Below, in pieces: positions 1 through 9,235 of a stretch of DNA of 64,000 bases (the first letter of the stretch is position 1; the number at the start of each line of letters is the position of its first letter). A program made the position numbers and the translations under genes. The DNA comes from Xanthobacter dioxanivorans (GTDB taxonomy: Bacteria; Pseudomonadota; Alphaproteobacteria; Rhizobiales; Xanthobacteraceae): positions 5,622,501-5,686,500 of the forward strand of contig NZ_CP063362.1 in the NCBI RefSeq assembly GCF_016807805.1, given 5' to 3'. The notes beneath the pieces are model-generated. The model worked only from the letters and a program-made list of their open reading frames with translations. It ran no database searches and was not told the origin of the DNA.

Positions 1-60
1 GATCCGGGAAGGCGGCGGGGGCGCGGAACCGCGAGCCAGGAGACCTGCCTTCGACAAGGT
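1..60 (+). promoter_or_regulatory. cobalamin riboswitch, 3' part only (cut by window start)
   Basis: Positions 34-49 read AGCCAGGAGACCTGCC, the conserved B12 box of cobalamin riboswitches, preceded by the usual CCGGGAA and G-rich stretch. The 5' half lies before the window. The element sits about 160 bp upstream of the DUF1636-cobW-cobN genes, so adenosylcobalamin probably represses the run. A GC hairpin at 101-116 (GCCCGC/GCGGGC) may belong to the expression platform, but it has no T tract. Confidence 0.85.
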
Positions 61-206
61 CCGCGCCGGGCGGGGTGCTCCGGTTCTGCGTCCCTTTGAA
101 GCCCGCGCCTGCGGGCATTGCGCGCACCTTGGGATGTCGACGGGTGGAGCGCAGCGACCTTCCGGACCTTTCGGGCGATGCCGGCGCGGCTGAGGCAACC
201 GCGCCG

Positions 207-623
207 ATGACGACCCCCGAAACCGACGCGCCCGCCAGCGCATCCGCGCGCCGCGACCCGCCGGCCGTCACCCTCTTCGTCTGCACCACCTGCCGCAGCG
301 CCCCGGACGGAGCGTTGCCCGCCGACGGCGTGGCCCTCGTCGAAGCCACAACCGCCCTGACGGCGCCCCCCGGCATCGTGGTGAAGGGCGTGCGCTGCCT
401 CGCCAACTGCAAGCGCGCGCTGTCCGCCGCCATGGTCCGCCGCGACGGCTGGACCTATGTGTTCGGCGACCTCACCGCCGATGCCGCCGCCGACCTGATG
501 GAAGGCGCCCGGCTCCTCGCCGAGGCCCCGGACGGCCTCATGCCCTGGCGCGGCCGCCCCGAAAGCCTGAAGCGCGGCATGGTCGCGCGCATCCCGCCCC
601 TTTCCCTCCCCGAGGAGCCCTGA
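207..623 (+). CDS. DUF1636 family metal-binding-like protein
   Basis: About 138 aa. After a Pro/Ala-rich N-terminus comes VTLFVCTTCR, then a central GVRCLANCKRA and a C-terminal PLSLPEEP tail. The paired CTTC and CLANC cysteines resemble a thioredoxin-like ferredoxin or a metal site, and this layout is typical of DUF1636 proteins, which usually sit beside cobW. The ATG at 207 was chosen because the sequence upstream is riboswitch leader. The stop overlaps the cobW start by one base, so the two are probably translationally coupled. The exact function is unknown; a role in cobalt supply for cobalamin synthesis is inferred from position. Confidence 0.8.
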   Translation: MTTPETDAPASASARRDPPAVTLFVCTTCRSAPDGALPADGVALVEATTALTAPPGIVVKGVRCLANCKRALSAAMVRRDGWTYVFGDLTADAAADLMEGARLLAEAPDGLMPWRGRPESLKRGMVARIPPLSLPEEP

Positions 624-1657
624 TGACCTCGCTCGCCCGCGTCCCCTGCACCATCGTCACCGGCTTCCTCGGCGCCGGGAAGACCACGCTCATCCGCCAT
701 GTGCTGGAGAATGCCGGCGGCAAGCGCCTCGCGGTGATCGTCAACGAGTTCGGCGACGTGGGCATCGACGGCGAGATCCTGAAGGGCTGCGGCATCGAGA
801 GCTGCGCCGAGGACACCATCGTCGAGCTCGCCAACGGCTGCCTGTGCTGCACCGTGGCCGACGACTTCGTGCCGGCGCTCGACCAGATCCTCGCCTTGAC
901 CCCGCGAGTGGACCATATCCTCATCGAGACCAGCGGCCTCGCGCTGCCCAAGCCCCTGGTGCAGGCCTTCCAGTGGCCGGCCATCAAGGGCCGGGTGACG
1001 GTGGACGGCGTGGTGGCGGTGGTGGACGGGCCGGCTCTGGCGGAAGGGCGCGTCGCGCCGGACCTCGCGGCGCTGGCCGCCCAGCGGGCGGACGATGCCA
1101 GCCTCGACCATGACGACCCGGTGGAAGAGGTGTTCGAGGACCAGATCGCCTGCGCCGACCTCGTCATCCTCTCCAAGAGCGACCTGCTCGACGCCGCCGG
1201 CTTCGCCGCCGCCGAGACGGCGGTGGCCGGCAGCCTGCCGGCGGCGGTGAAGCTGGTGCGCGCCTCCGGCGGCAAGGTCGACCTCGCCGTGCTGCTGGGC
1301 CTCGGCATGGGCGCGGAAGACCGGATCGACGCCCGCCGCACCCACCATGACGACGAGGAAGACCACGACCACGACGAGTTCGAGAGCATCGTGCTCGCCT
1401 TGCCCGAGATCACCGACCCGGCCGCCCTGGCCGCGCGCGTGGTCGCGGCGGCCGGCACCCCGGACGTGCTGCGGGTGAAGGGCTTCGCGGCCGTGGCAGG
1501 CAAGCCCATGCGCCTGCTGGTGCAGGGCGTCGGCCCGCGGGTGTCGCACCATTTCGACCGGCCTTGGGGCGCGGGCGAGGCGCGCAGCGGCGCGCTGGTG
1601 GTGATCGGCCTCAAGGGCTTCGACCGCGCGGCGGTGGAGCAGGCGATCCTCGGCTGA
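623..1657 (+). CDS. cobW: CobW, cobalt-chaperone GTPase for cobalamin synthesis
   Basis: 344 aa G3E-family P-loop GTPase. The Walker A GFLGAGKTT is at residues 14-22, the metal-binding CLCC motif at 73-76, and a His/Asp-rich loop (THHDDEEDHDHDE) near residue 240 before the CobW C-terminal domain. CobW proteins use GTP to deliver cobalt, and the placement directly before cobN (cobaltochelatase) fits that role. A GAGGAG ribosome site lies at 612-617 inside the preceding gene. Zinc chaperones of the same family (ZigA, YeiR) are the main alternative, but the cob context argues strongly for cobalt. Confidence 0.93.
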   Translation: MTSLARVPCTIVTGFLGAGKTTLIRHVLENAGGKRLAVIVNEFGDVGIDGEILKGCGIESCAEDTIVELANGCLCCTVADDFVPALDQILALTPRVDHILIETSGLALPKPLVQAFQWPAIKGRVTVDGVVAVVDGPALAEGRVAPDLAALAAQRADDASLDHDDPVEEVFEDQIACADLVILSKSDLLDAAGFAAAETAVAGSLPAAVKLVRASGGKVDLAVLLGLGMGAEDRIDARRTHHDDEEDHDHDEFESIVLALPEITDPAALAARVVAAAGTPDVLRVKGFAAVAGKPMRLLVQGVGPRVSHHFDRPWGAGEARSGALVVIGLKGFDRAAVEQAILG

Positions 1658-1672
1658 GGCGATAAGCACCCC

Positions 1673-4600
1673 ATGCACATCCTCGCCACCACATCGACGA
1701 CGCTGGAGGACCTGGCCGAGCCGGTCGACCTTGCCCAGCCGCCCGGCGACATGGTGGCGCTCTCCTTCGCCGACAGCGACCTTCTGGCCCTCTCCGCCGC
1801 GTGGCGGGCGCGGCGCGACGACCTGCCCAGCCTGCGCCTCGCGCGGCTGAAGGACCTGCGCCATCCCATGTCGGTGGATTTGTGGGTGGAGAAGGTGGCC
1901 AGCCGGGCCAAGGTGGTGCTGGTGCGCCAGCTCGGCGGGCTCGACTGGTGGCGCTATGGCGCCGAGCGGCTCGCGGCCATGGCCCGCATGCGCGGCATCG
2001 CCCTCGCGTTGCTGCCGGGGGAGGACCAGGACGACCCGCGCCTTGCCGCCCTCTCCACCCTGCCGCGGGCGGAGCTTGCACGCTGGCTCGCCTATTTCCG
2101 CGCCGGCGGGCCGCAGAACATGGGCGCGCTGCTGGACACCATGGCGGGCGCGGCGGACTACGCCGTCTGCCGCCGCATCCCGCCGCCCTGCCCGGTGCCG
2201 GCCGCCGCCTTCCACCGCCCCGGTGCCGGGCTGCTGGAGGCGGGCGAGGCCCGGCGCGCGGCGCGGTCCGATGCGCGGGCCAAGGCCCTCATCCTGTTCT
2301 ATCGCTCGCAGTGGCTGGCGGCGGACACGGCGGCCGTCGATGCCCTGGCGACCGCGCTTGAAGCGCGCGGCATCGCGCCGCTCTGCCTGTTCGTGCCCAG
2401 CCTGAAGGCGCCGGAGGCCCGCGCCGCCGTGCGCGCGGCGGCGGCGGAACTCGCTCCGGCGGTCATCGTCACCACCACCGCCTTCGCCGCCGGGGAGGCG
2501 GCCGAATTGTTCCCGGCCGGCGGACCGCCCGTGCTCCAGGCCGCCCCGGCCACCACCGCCCGCGAAGCCTGGGCCGCGAGCCCGCGCGGCTTTTCCGCCG
2601 CGGATCTGGCCATGCACGTGGTGCTGCCGGAGCTGGATGGGCGGGTGCTGGCCGGCGCGCTCTCCTTCAAGGATTTCGCCGAGGCCGACGCGGACCTCGC
2701 CTTCGCCGCCGCCGTCAACCGGCCGGAGCCGGACCAGGTGGCGCATGTGGCTGATCGCGTTGCCGCCTTGGTCCGCCTCGCCGCGACGCCCCGCGCCGGG
2801 CGGCGGCTGGCGCTGGTGCTGCCGGACTATCCGGGCGCGGAGGGCCGCTCCGGCTACGCGGTAGGGCTCGACGTGCCGGAGAGCGCGCGGCGGCTCCTGG
2901 AAGCCCTCGCCGGCGCCGGCTACGCCATCGGCCCCGCCCCGGCGGATGCGAAGGCCCTGCTCGGCGCCCTCGCCCCCGCCCCGGCCCTGACGCTGGACGC
3001 CTACCGGGCCGCCTTCGCCCGCCTGCCCGAGGCCACGCAGGCCTCCGTCATCGCCGCATGGGGCCCACCGGAGGCGGACCGGGATGTGAAGGACGGGGCC
3101 TTCCACGTCCGGCTCGCCCGCTTCGGCGCTCTCACCCTCGCCTTCGCGCCGGATCGCGGCGCCTCCCTCGACCGGCGCGCCGACTATCACGACCCGGCCC
3201 TGCCGCCGCGCCACGCCCTCATCGCCTTCGGCCTGTGGCTGCGCGAGGGGCTCGGCGCCCACGCCATGATCCATCTCGGCGCCCACGGCACGCTGGAATG
3301 GCTGCCGGGCAAGGCGGTGGCCCTCACCCCGGCCTGCTTCCCGCAGGCGGTGATGGGCGCGCTGCCGGTGGTCTATCCCTTCATCGTCTCCAATCCCGGA
3401 GAGGCGGCGCAGGCCAAGCGCCGCCTCGCCGCCGTCACCATCGGTCACCTGCCACCGCCCTTGGCCGCCGCCGGCCTCACCGAGGCGGAGCAGAAACTGG
3501 AACGGCTGGTGGACGAATATGCCCAGGCCGACGGCCTCGACCGCCGCCGCCGCGAGCGCCTCGCCGCGCTCATCGTCGAGACGGCGGCGGAAACGGGCCT
3601 CGCCGCCACCGCCGGCGTCACGGCCGGCGCCGACCCGGACGAGGCGCTGCGCCGCATCGACGCCTGGCTGTGCGACCTGAAGGACCTCGCGGTGAAGGAC
3701 GGCCTCCACGTCTTCGGCCGCGCGGCGGACGGCGAGGGCGACCCCGCCCGCCTCGCCTCGGCCGACGCGGAGACCGCCGCCCTGCTCGACGCCCTCGACG
3801 GCCGCTTCGTGCCCGCGGGCCTGCCGGCGCCCCGGCGCGGGGACGGCGGGACGTGCTGCCCACGGGCCGCAACCTGTTCACCGCCGATCCGCGCACGCTG
3901 CCCACCCCCACCGCCTGCGACCTCGCCCGCAAGGCCGCCGACGAGGCGCTGCGCCTCCTCCTCCAGGAGCATGGCGAATATCCCCGCGCGCTGGTGCTGG
4001 ACCTGTGGGGCAGCGCCAGCCTGCGCACCGGCGGCGAGGAGATCGCCCAGGGTCTCGCCTTCCTCGGCTGCCGGCCGGTGTGGGAAGCCGCGACCGGCCG
4101 CGTCACCGGCATCGAGGTGCTCCCCCCCGCCGTGCTGGGGCGCCCGCGCATCGACGTGACCTTCCGCATCTCCGGCTTGTTCCGCGATATCTTCCCCACC
4201 CAGATCGCCCTGCTGGACGCCGCCGTCCGCGCCGTCGCGGACCGGGACGAGGAGGACGCGGAAAATCCCCTCGCCGCCGCCCGCCGCCGGGGCGAGGACC
4301 CCGCCCGCCTGTTCGGCTCTGCCCCCGGCGCCTATGGCGCGGGCATCGAGGCGCAGCTCCAGCGCGGCGCGTTCGAGGCGCGCGAGGAGCTCGGCCACGC
4401 CTACATGGCGGCGGCATCCCACGCCTATGGCGGGTCGGACGGCGCGGCGACCCCCGCCCCCGGCCGCTTCGCCGCGCGGCTGGCGCAGGCGGACGCCCTC
4501 GTCCACGCTACCGACGACGCCGCCCGCGACCTGCTGGACGGCAGCGAGGATGCCGCCTTCATCGGCGGCTTCGCGGCGGCCGGCGCGGCGCTCGGGCGCA

Positions 4601-5019
4601 AGGCCCACCTGGTGGTGCTGGACACCACCGACCCCGACCGCCCCCGCGCCCGGCCCCTCGGCGAGGCGCTGGCGCGGCTGGTGCACGGGCGCGTGTCGGC
4701 GCTTTTCATCGCCGGCCAGATGCGCCACGGCCCGCGCGGGGCGGCGGAGCTGGCCGAGACGGTGGACCGCCTCGTCGCCTTCGCCGAGACCACCGAGCAG
4801 GTCCCCGGCGCCCTCATCGACCGCCTCCACGCGGCCTATCTCGGCGATCCGGCGGTGCGAGCCTTCCTGCTCGACCAGAATCCGGATGCCGCCCGCGCCA
4901 TCGCCCGCCGCCTCGCCGATGCGCGCCGGCGCGGGCTGTGGCACCCGCGCCGCAACGATCTCGACGCCGATCTGGAAGCCCTCGGCGCCGCGCCCCAGCC
5001 CAAGGAGGCCGCCGAATGA
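1673..5019 (+). pseudogene. cobN: cobN, cobaltochelatase large subunit, one-base frameshift (possible read error)
   Basis: CobN is the large subunit of the ATP-dependent CobNST chelatase that inserts cobalt into hydrogenobyrinic acid a,c-diamide. The first frame runs to about 3820 with the conserved HLGAHGTLEWLPGK motif. The homologous remainder (DVLPTGRNLF, FPTQIALLDAAV) lies in the -1 frame to 5019. The break falls between FVPAG and PAGAPARG near GGGCCTG at 3817-3823; one added base restores about 1115 aa, normal for CobN. As read, the first frame would end at 4159. The cobG start overlaps its stop by ATGA. cobS and cobT are not in the window. A sequencing error, a real mutation or recoding cannot be separated here; no slippery heptamer is visible. 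Confidence 0.9.
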
Positions 5020-6317
5020 CCCCGGTCCCTCCGACCCGACGGGGCGCCTGCCCGGCCTTTCTCTCCCCCATGGAGACCGGCGACGGCCTGATTCTGCGCC
5101 TCGTGCCGGCGGATGGGACGCTCGCCACCGCCCAGGTGCGCGGCCTCGCGGCGGCGGCCATCGCCTTCGGCAGCGGGCTCATGGAGGTCACCGCCCGTGG
5201 CAGCCTCCAGGTGCGCGGGCTGAGGCGCGAGACGGTCGCGCCCCTGCAGGAGGCCACCTGGGCGCTGGGCATCACCCCGCGCCTGGGCCTTGCCATCGAC
5301 GTATCGCCGCTCTCCGGCCTCGATCCGCGGGAGATCGCCGACGGGCGGCCCCTCGCCGATGCCATCCGCGCCGGGGCTGCGGCGCTGGCCGACCGGCTGG
5401 GACCGAAGGTGTCCGTCGTGATCGACGGCGGCGGCGCCATCCGCCTCGACGGGCGCAAGGCGGACGTGCGGCTCGTCGCCATGCGGCCGGGGTCCGACGT
5501 CCTGTGGTCCGTGGCCATCGGCGGCGGCGCGGCGGTGCTCCTGCCCGAGGCCGAGGCCGCGGCGCGAACCGTCGCCGCGCTGGCCGGCCTCGCCGCCCTC
5601 GGCCGCGCCGCCCGCGCCACCGACCTTCCCGGCGGCGCCGCCTCTCCCCGCCTCGCCGCCACGGCCCGCTCGCCCATCGGCCTGCTGCCCCTGGCGGATG
5701 GCTCCCTCGCCTGCGGCATCGGCCTTCCGTTCGGGGCGGCGGACGCCGCCACCTTCACCGCCCTCGCCGACGCGGTGGACGCCGCCGGGGCGCGGGACCT
5801 GCGCCCGGCGCCGGAGCGGGGGCTCATCGCCACCGGGCTCGACGCCGCCGGGGCCAGGGCCTTCGCAGAGGCAGCCGAACGGCTCGGCTGCCTCGTCCGC
5901 GCCGACGATCCCCGGGCCTTCATCGCCGCCTGCCCCGGCGCGCCGGCCTGCGCCTCCGCCCATTTCCCCTCGCGCCAGCTTGCGCCGGCCGTGGCACAGG
6001 CGCTTGGCCCGCTGCTCGACGGGTCGGTCACGGTCCATCTGTCCGCCTGCAGCAAGGGCTGCGCCCATCCCGCGCCGGCCACTCTCGCCTTCGTGGGCAT
6101 GGACGCGCGCGTCGCGCTGGTGCATGAGGGCGCGGCGTCGCAGGCGGCGGGGCCGCTGCGGCCGGCGGACACGCTGGCCGCGGACCTCGCCGCGCTGGCC
6201 GAGGGCGCCATCCGCGTCCGCCGGCCCGGGGAGACCGGCCGCGAGGCGTTGCGGCGCATGGCAGTTGCGGACCTGTGGGCCAGCAAGGGACATTTGAAAG
6301 CGATGATCGAGACGTGA
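5016..6317 (+). CDS. cobG: CobG, precorrin-3B synthase
   Basis: About 433 aa of the nitrite/sulfite reductase-like fold. CobG uses O2 to convert precorrin-3A to precorrin-3B, the step that defines the aerobic cobalamin route. The siroheme/4Fe-4S-type cysteines are visible as CPGAPAC, then CSKGC followed by AHPAPATLAF. The N-terminus has the expected CPAFLSPMETGDG start and the GSLQVRGL element. The start overlaps the cobN stop (ATGA), indicating coupling, and cobH follows after 13 bp. Length matches the family (about 400-460 aa). Confidence 0.93.
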   Translation: MTPVPPTRRGACPAFLSPMETGDGLILRLVPADGTLATAQVRGLAAAAIAFGSGLMEVTARGSLQVRGLRRETVAPLQEATWALGITPRLGLAIDVSPLSGLDPREIADGRPLADAIRAGAAALADRLGPKVSVVIDGGGAIRLDGRKADVRLVAMRPGSDVLWSVAIGGGAAVLLPEAEAAARTVAALAGLAALGRAARATDLPGGAASPRLAATARSPIGLLPLADGSLACGIGLPFGAADAATFTALADAVDAAGARDLRPAPERGLIATGLDAAGARAFAEAAERLGCLVRADDPRAFIAACPGAPACASAHFPSRQLAPAVAQALGPLLDGSVTVHLSACSKGCAHPAPATLAFVGMDARVALVHEGAASQAAGPLRPADTLAADLAALAEGAIRVRRPGETGREALRRMAVADLWASKGHLKAMIET

Positions 6318-6330
6318 CGGGCCGCGCAGC

Positions 6331-6966
6331 ATGACCTCATCCCCAGACTATGTGCGCGACGGCACCGCCATCTACGAGCGCTCCTTCGCCATCATCCGCG
6401 CCGAGGCGGACCTGTCGCGCTTCTCCCCGGACGAGGAGGACGTGGCGGTCCGCATGATCCACGCCTGCGGCCTCGTGGAGGCGGCGCGGGATTTCGTGTT
6501 CGGCCCCGGCTTCGTCGCCGCCGCCCGCGCCGCGCTGACGGCCGGCGCGCCGATCCTGTGCGATGCGCAGATGGTGGTGCACGGCATCACCCGCGCCCGC
6601 CTGCCGGCCACCAACGAGGTGCTCTGCACCCTGCGCGATCCCGCCGTTCCGGCGCTGGCGGAACAGCTCGGCACCACCCGCTCGGCCGCAGCCCTCGAAT
6701 TGTGGGGCGACCGGCTGGCCGGCGCGGTCGTGGCCATCGGCAACGCCCCCACCGCCCTCTTCCACCTGCTGGAGATGCTGGACAGGGGCGCGCCGCGCCC
6801 GGCCGCCATCCTCGGCATGCCGGTGGGCTTCGTCGGCGCGGCCGAATCCAAGGATGCGCTGGCGGAGAATCCGCGCGGCGTGCCCTTCGCCATCGTGCGC
6901 GGGCGGCTGGGCGGCAGCGCCATCACCTCCGCCGCGGTGAACGCACTGGCGAGGGCGGGGCTATGA
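6331..6966 (+). CDS. cobH: CobH, precorrin-8X methylmutase
   Basis: 211 aa. CobH/CbiC moves the C11 methyl group to C12, giving hydrogenobyrinate in the aerobic pathway. Family features seen are the N-terminal YVRDGTAIYERSFAIIRAE, the catalytic-histidine segment RMIHACGLVEAARD, CDAQMVVHGITR, and the C-terminal GMPVGFVGAAESKDAL. It lies 13 bp after cobG and overlaps cobI by 4 bp. The length is the usual about 210 aa and no residue looks missing. Confidence 0.95.
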   Translation: MTSSPDYVRDGTAIYERSFAIIRAEADLSRFSPDEEDVAVRMIHACGLVEAARDFVFGPGFVAAARAALTAGAPILCDAQMVVHGITRARLPATNEVLCTLRDPAVPALAEQLGTTRSAAALELWGDRLAGAVVAIGNAPTALFHLLEMLDRGAPRPAAILGMPVGFVGAAESKDALAENPRGVPFAIVRGRLGGSAITSAAVNALARAGL

Positions 6967-7688
6967 GCGGCCGCCTGATCGGCGTCGGCGTCGGCCCCGG
7001 CGACCCGGACCTGCTCACCCTCAAGGCGGTGAAGGCCATCGCCGGCGCCGACGTGGTGGGCTATTTCGCCAAGGCCGGCAATGTCAGCCATGCCCGCCGC
7101 ATCGCGCAGGCGCATTTCCCCGCCCATGCCATCGAGCTTCCGCTCAACTATCCCGTCACCACCGAGATCCACCGGCACGCCGACGCCTACCGCACGGCCA
7201 TCGGCGCCTTCTACGACGCATCGGCGGAAGTGGTGGCCGCGCATCTGATCGCCGGGCGCACCGTGGCGGTGCTGAGCGAGGGCGACCCGCTGTTCTACGG
7301 CTCCTACATGCACCTGCACGTGCGGCTCGCGTCGCGGTTTCCGGCGCAGGTCATCCCTGGCGTCACCGGCATGTCGGGGTGCTGGTCGCAGGCCGGCGCG
7401 CCCATCGCCCAGGGCGACGACGTGCTGATGGTGCTGCCCGGCACGCTGGACGAGGCCGAGCTTTCCCGCCGCCTCCGGGAGGCCGACGCGGCGGTGATCA
7501 TGAAGGTGGGCCGCAACCTGCCGAAGATCCGCCGGGCGCTGGCCGCCGCCGGACGGCTGGAGCGCGCCCTCTATGTGGAGCGCGGCACCATGGCCGATTG
7601 CGCCCTGGTGCCGCTGGCCGAGCGCGGCGAGGAGCGGGCGCCCTATTTCTCCATCGTGCTGGTGCCCGGCTGGGAGCACGCCGCATGA
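6963..7688 (+). CDS. cobI: CobI, precorrin-2 C20-methyltransferase
   Basis: 241 aa SAM-dependent tetrapyrrole methylase that adds the C20 methyl to precorrin-2. The glycine-rich N-terminus GVGVGPGDPDLLTLKAVKAI, the SEGDPLFYGSYMHL motif and VIPGVTGMSGCWSQAGAPIAQGDD are characteristic of the CobI/CbiL group. The ATG at 6963 overlaps the cobH TGA (ATGA), and its own stop overlaps cobJ in the same way, so cobH-I-J form a tightly coupled block. In the aerobic route this step directly precedes CobG. Confidence 0.95.
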   Translation: MSGRLIGVGVGPGDPDLLTLKAVKAIAGADVVGYFAKAGNVSHARRIAQAHFPAHAIELPLNYPVTTEIHRHADAYRTAIGAFYDASAEVVAAHLIAGRTVAVLSEGDPLFYGSYMHLHVRLASRFPAQVIPGVTGMSGCWSQAGAPIAQGDDVLMVLPGTLDEAELSRRLREADAAVIMKVGRNLPKIRRALAAAGRLERALYVERGTMADCALVPLAERGEERAPYFSIVLVPGWEHAA

Positions 7689-8458
7689 GCGGCGAGACCA
7701 GCGGGCGCCTCACCGTGGTGGGCCTCGGCCCCGGCGCGGCGCGGCAGATGACGCCCGAGGCCGCCGCCGCGGTGGAGGCGGCCGACCTTCTGTTCGGCTA
7801 CGCCCCCTATCTCGCCCGCCTGCCGGAGCGTGCCGGCCAAAAGCGCATCCCCTCCGACAACCGCGAGGAGATCGCCCGCGCCTCGGCCGCCCTGGAGGCG
7901 GCGGCGGCGGGCGCGAAGGTGGCCATGGTGTCCGGCGGGGACCCTGGCGTCTTCGCCATGGCGGCGGCGGTGTGCGAGGCCATCGAGCACGGCCCCGATG
8001 CCTGGCGCGCGCTGGAGGTGGAAATGGTGCCCGGCGTCACCGCAATGCTGGCGGTGGCCGCCCGCTGCGGCGCCCCCTTGGGGCACGATTTCTGCGCCCT
8101 TTCCCTCTCCGACAACCTGAAGCCGTGGGCGCTGGTGGAAAAACGCCTGGTGCTGGCTGCCGAGGCCGGCTTCGTCATCGCGCTCTACAATCCCGTCAGC
8201 CGGGCGCGGCCGTGGCAGCTCGGGCGGGCGTTCGAGCTGCTGCGCGGGCACCTGCCGGGCCACGTGCCGGTGGTGTTCGGCCGGGCGGCGGGGCGCGCCG
8301 ACGAGCGCATCGGCCTCTTCACCCTCGCCGAGGCCGATCCGGCGCGGGCGGACATGGCCACCTGCATCCTCATCGGCACCACCGAGACCCGCATCGTACT
8401 GCGCCCCGGCCTCGCCCCCCTCGTCTATGCGCCGCGCTCGGCCCCGGCCGCGTCGTGA
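7685..8458 (+). CDS. cobJ: CobJ, precorrin-3B C17-methyltransferase
   Basis: 257 aa tetrapyrrole methylase that methylates C17 with ring contraction. It starts GRLTVVGLGPGAARQMTPEA, has the family's IPSDNREEI, VSGGDPGVFAMA and MVPGVTAMLAVAARCGAPLGHDF, and FVIALYNPVSRARPWQL, which distinguishes CobJ/CbiH from the other methylases. The start overlaps the cobI stop. Its last 34 nt overlap the 3' end of cobK on the opposite strand, so the two transcripts converge. Confidence 0.95.
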   Translation: MSGETSGRLTVVGLGPGAARQMTPEAAAAVEAADLLFGYAPYLARLPERAGQKRIPSDNREEIARASAALEAAAAGAKVAMVSGGDPGVFAMAAAVCEAIEHGPDAWRALEVEMVPGVTAMLAVAARCGAPLGHDFCALSLSDNLKPWALVEKRLVLAAEAGFVIALYNPVSRARPWQLGRAFELLRGHLPGHVPVVFGRAAGRADERIGLFTLAEADPARADMATCILIGTTETRIVLRPGLAPLVYAPRSAPAAS

Positions 8459-9201
8459 CCGAGGCGGCCGAGCAGCCAGGCTTCCGCCTCGGCCGGGGTA
8501 TCAACCGCCGGCACGGCGGGCACGCGCGGCCGGGCGATCAGCACCACCTCGATGCCCAGCCCCCGCGCCGCCGCCATCTTGCCGTACGTGGCCGAGCCGC
8601 CGCTGTTCTTGGCGACGATGACCTCGATGCCATGGGCCTGAAGCAGCGCCCGGTCGTCCACCTCGCCGAACGGCCCGCGCCCCAGCACGTAGTCGGCGCG
8701 CGGCACCGCCAGCGGCGGCACGACCGGATCGACGCTGCGCACCAGATAGGCATGCTGCGGCGCCGCCTCGAAGGCGCGCACCTCGTTGCGGCCGAGGGCG
8801 AGGAAGGCCCGGCGCGGCGCCGGCCCCAGCGCCGCCACCGCCGCCGGCACGTCCGCCACCTCGCGCCAGCGGTCGCCCGCCACCGGCATCCATGGCCCGC
8901 GCCGCAGGGCGAGGAGCGGCACCCCCGCCGCCGCGCAGGCCTCCGCAGCGTTGAAGGACATGCGGGCGGCATAGGGATGGGTGGCATCCACCACGGCGGC
9001 GATTCCCTCCGCCCTGAGGTAGGCTTCAAGCCCCGCGGCACCGCCGAAGCCGCCGACCCGCACGGGCACGGGCTGGGGCGCGGGGTTTTCCGTGCGCCCG
9101 GCAAGGGACACAATGACATTCAGGCCGGCGCGCCCGGCGAGGCGCTGCGCCAGCGCGCGGGCCTCGCTCGTGCCGCCGAGAAGGAGAATGCGCGGGACCA
9201 T
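8425..9201 (-). CDS. cobK: CobK, precorrin-6A reductase
   Basis: About 258 aa. CobK/CbiJ is the NADPH-dependent reductase of precorrin-6A. Visible motifs are RILLLGGTSEARALA at the N-terminus, VDATHPYAARMS, and VAKNSGGSATYGKM. It is on the minus strand between cobJ and cobL. Its stop lies inside the end of cobJ and its start codon shares bases with a possible cobL start at 9200. A start 12 codons upstream (9237) is possible; 9201 was chosen because MVPRILLLGG matches the usual beginning of the family. Confidence 0.93.
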   Translation of the reverse strand: MVPRILLLGGTSEARALAQRLAGRAGLNVIVSLAGRTENPAPQPVPVRVGGFGGAAGLEAYLRAEGIAAVVDATHPYAARMSFNAAEACAAAGVPLLALRRGPWMPVAGDRWREVADVPAAVAALGPAPRRAFLALGRNEVRAFEAAPQHAYLVRSVDPVVPPLAVPRADYVLGRGPFGEVDDRALLQAHGIEVIVAKNSGGSATYGKMAAARGLGIEVVLIARPRVPAVPAVDTPAEAEAWLLGRLGHDAAGAERGA

Positions 9202-9235
9202 GGCTGAAGGGGCGACGTCTGAAGCGGTGGAGGTC

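Noticed and set aside
455..3709. A 1084-codon open frame on the minus strand across DUF1636-cobW-cobN
   Set aside because: It is antisense to clear conserved genes and is Gly/Arg/Ala-rich with no domain. Long empty frames are expected in such GC-rich DNA.
3810..3850. Programmed frameshifting in cobN
   Set aside because: No slippery heptamer or following pseudoknot is evident, recoding is not known for cobN, and similar breaks occur in four other genes.
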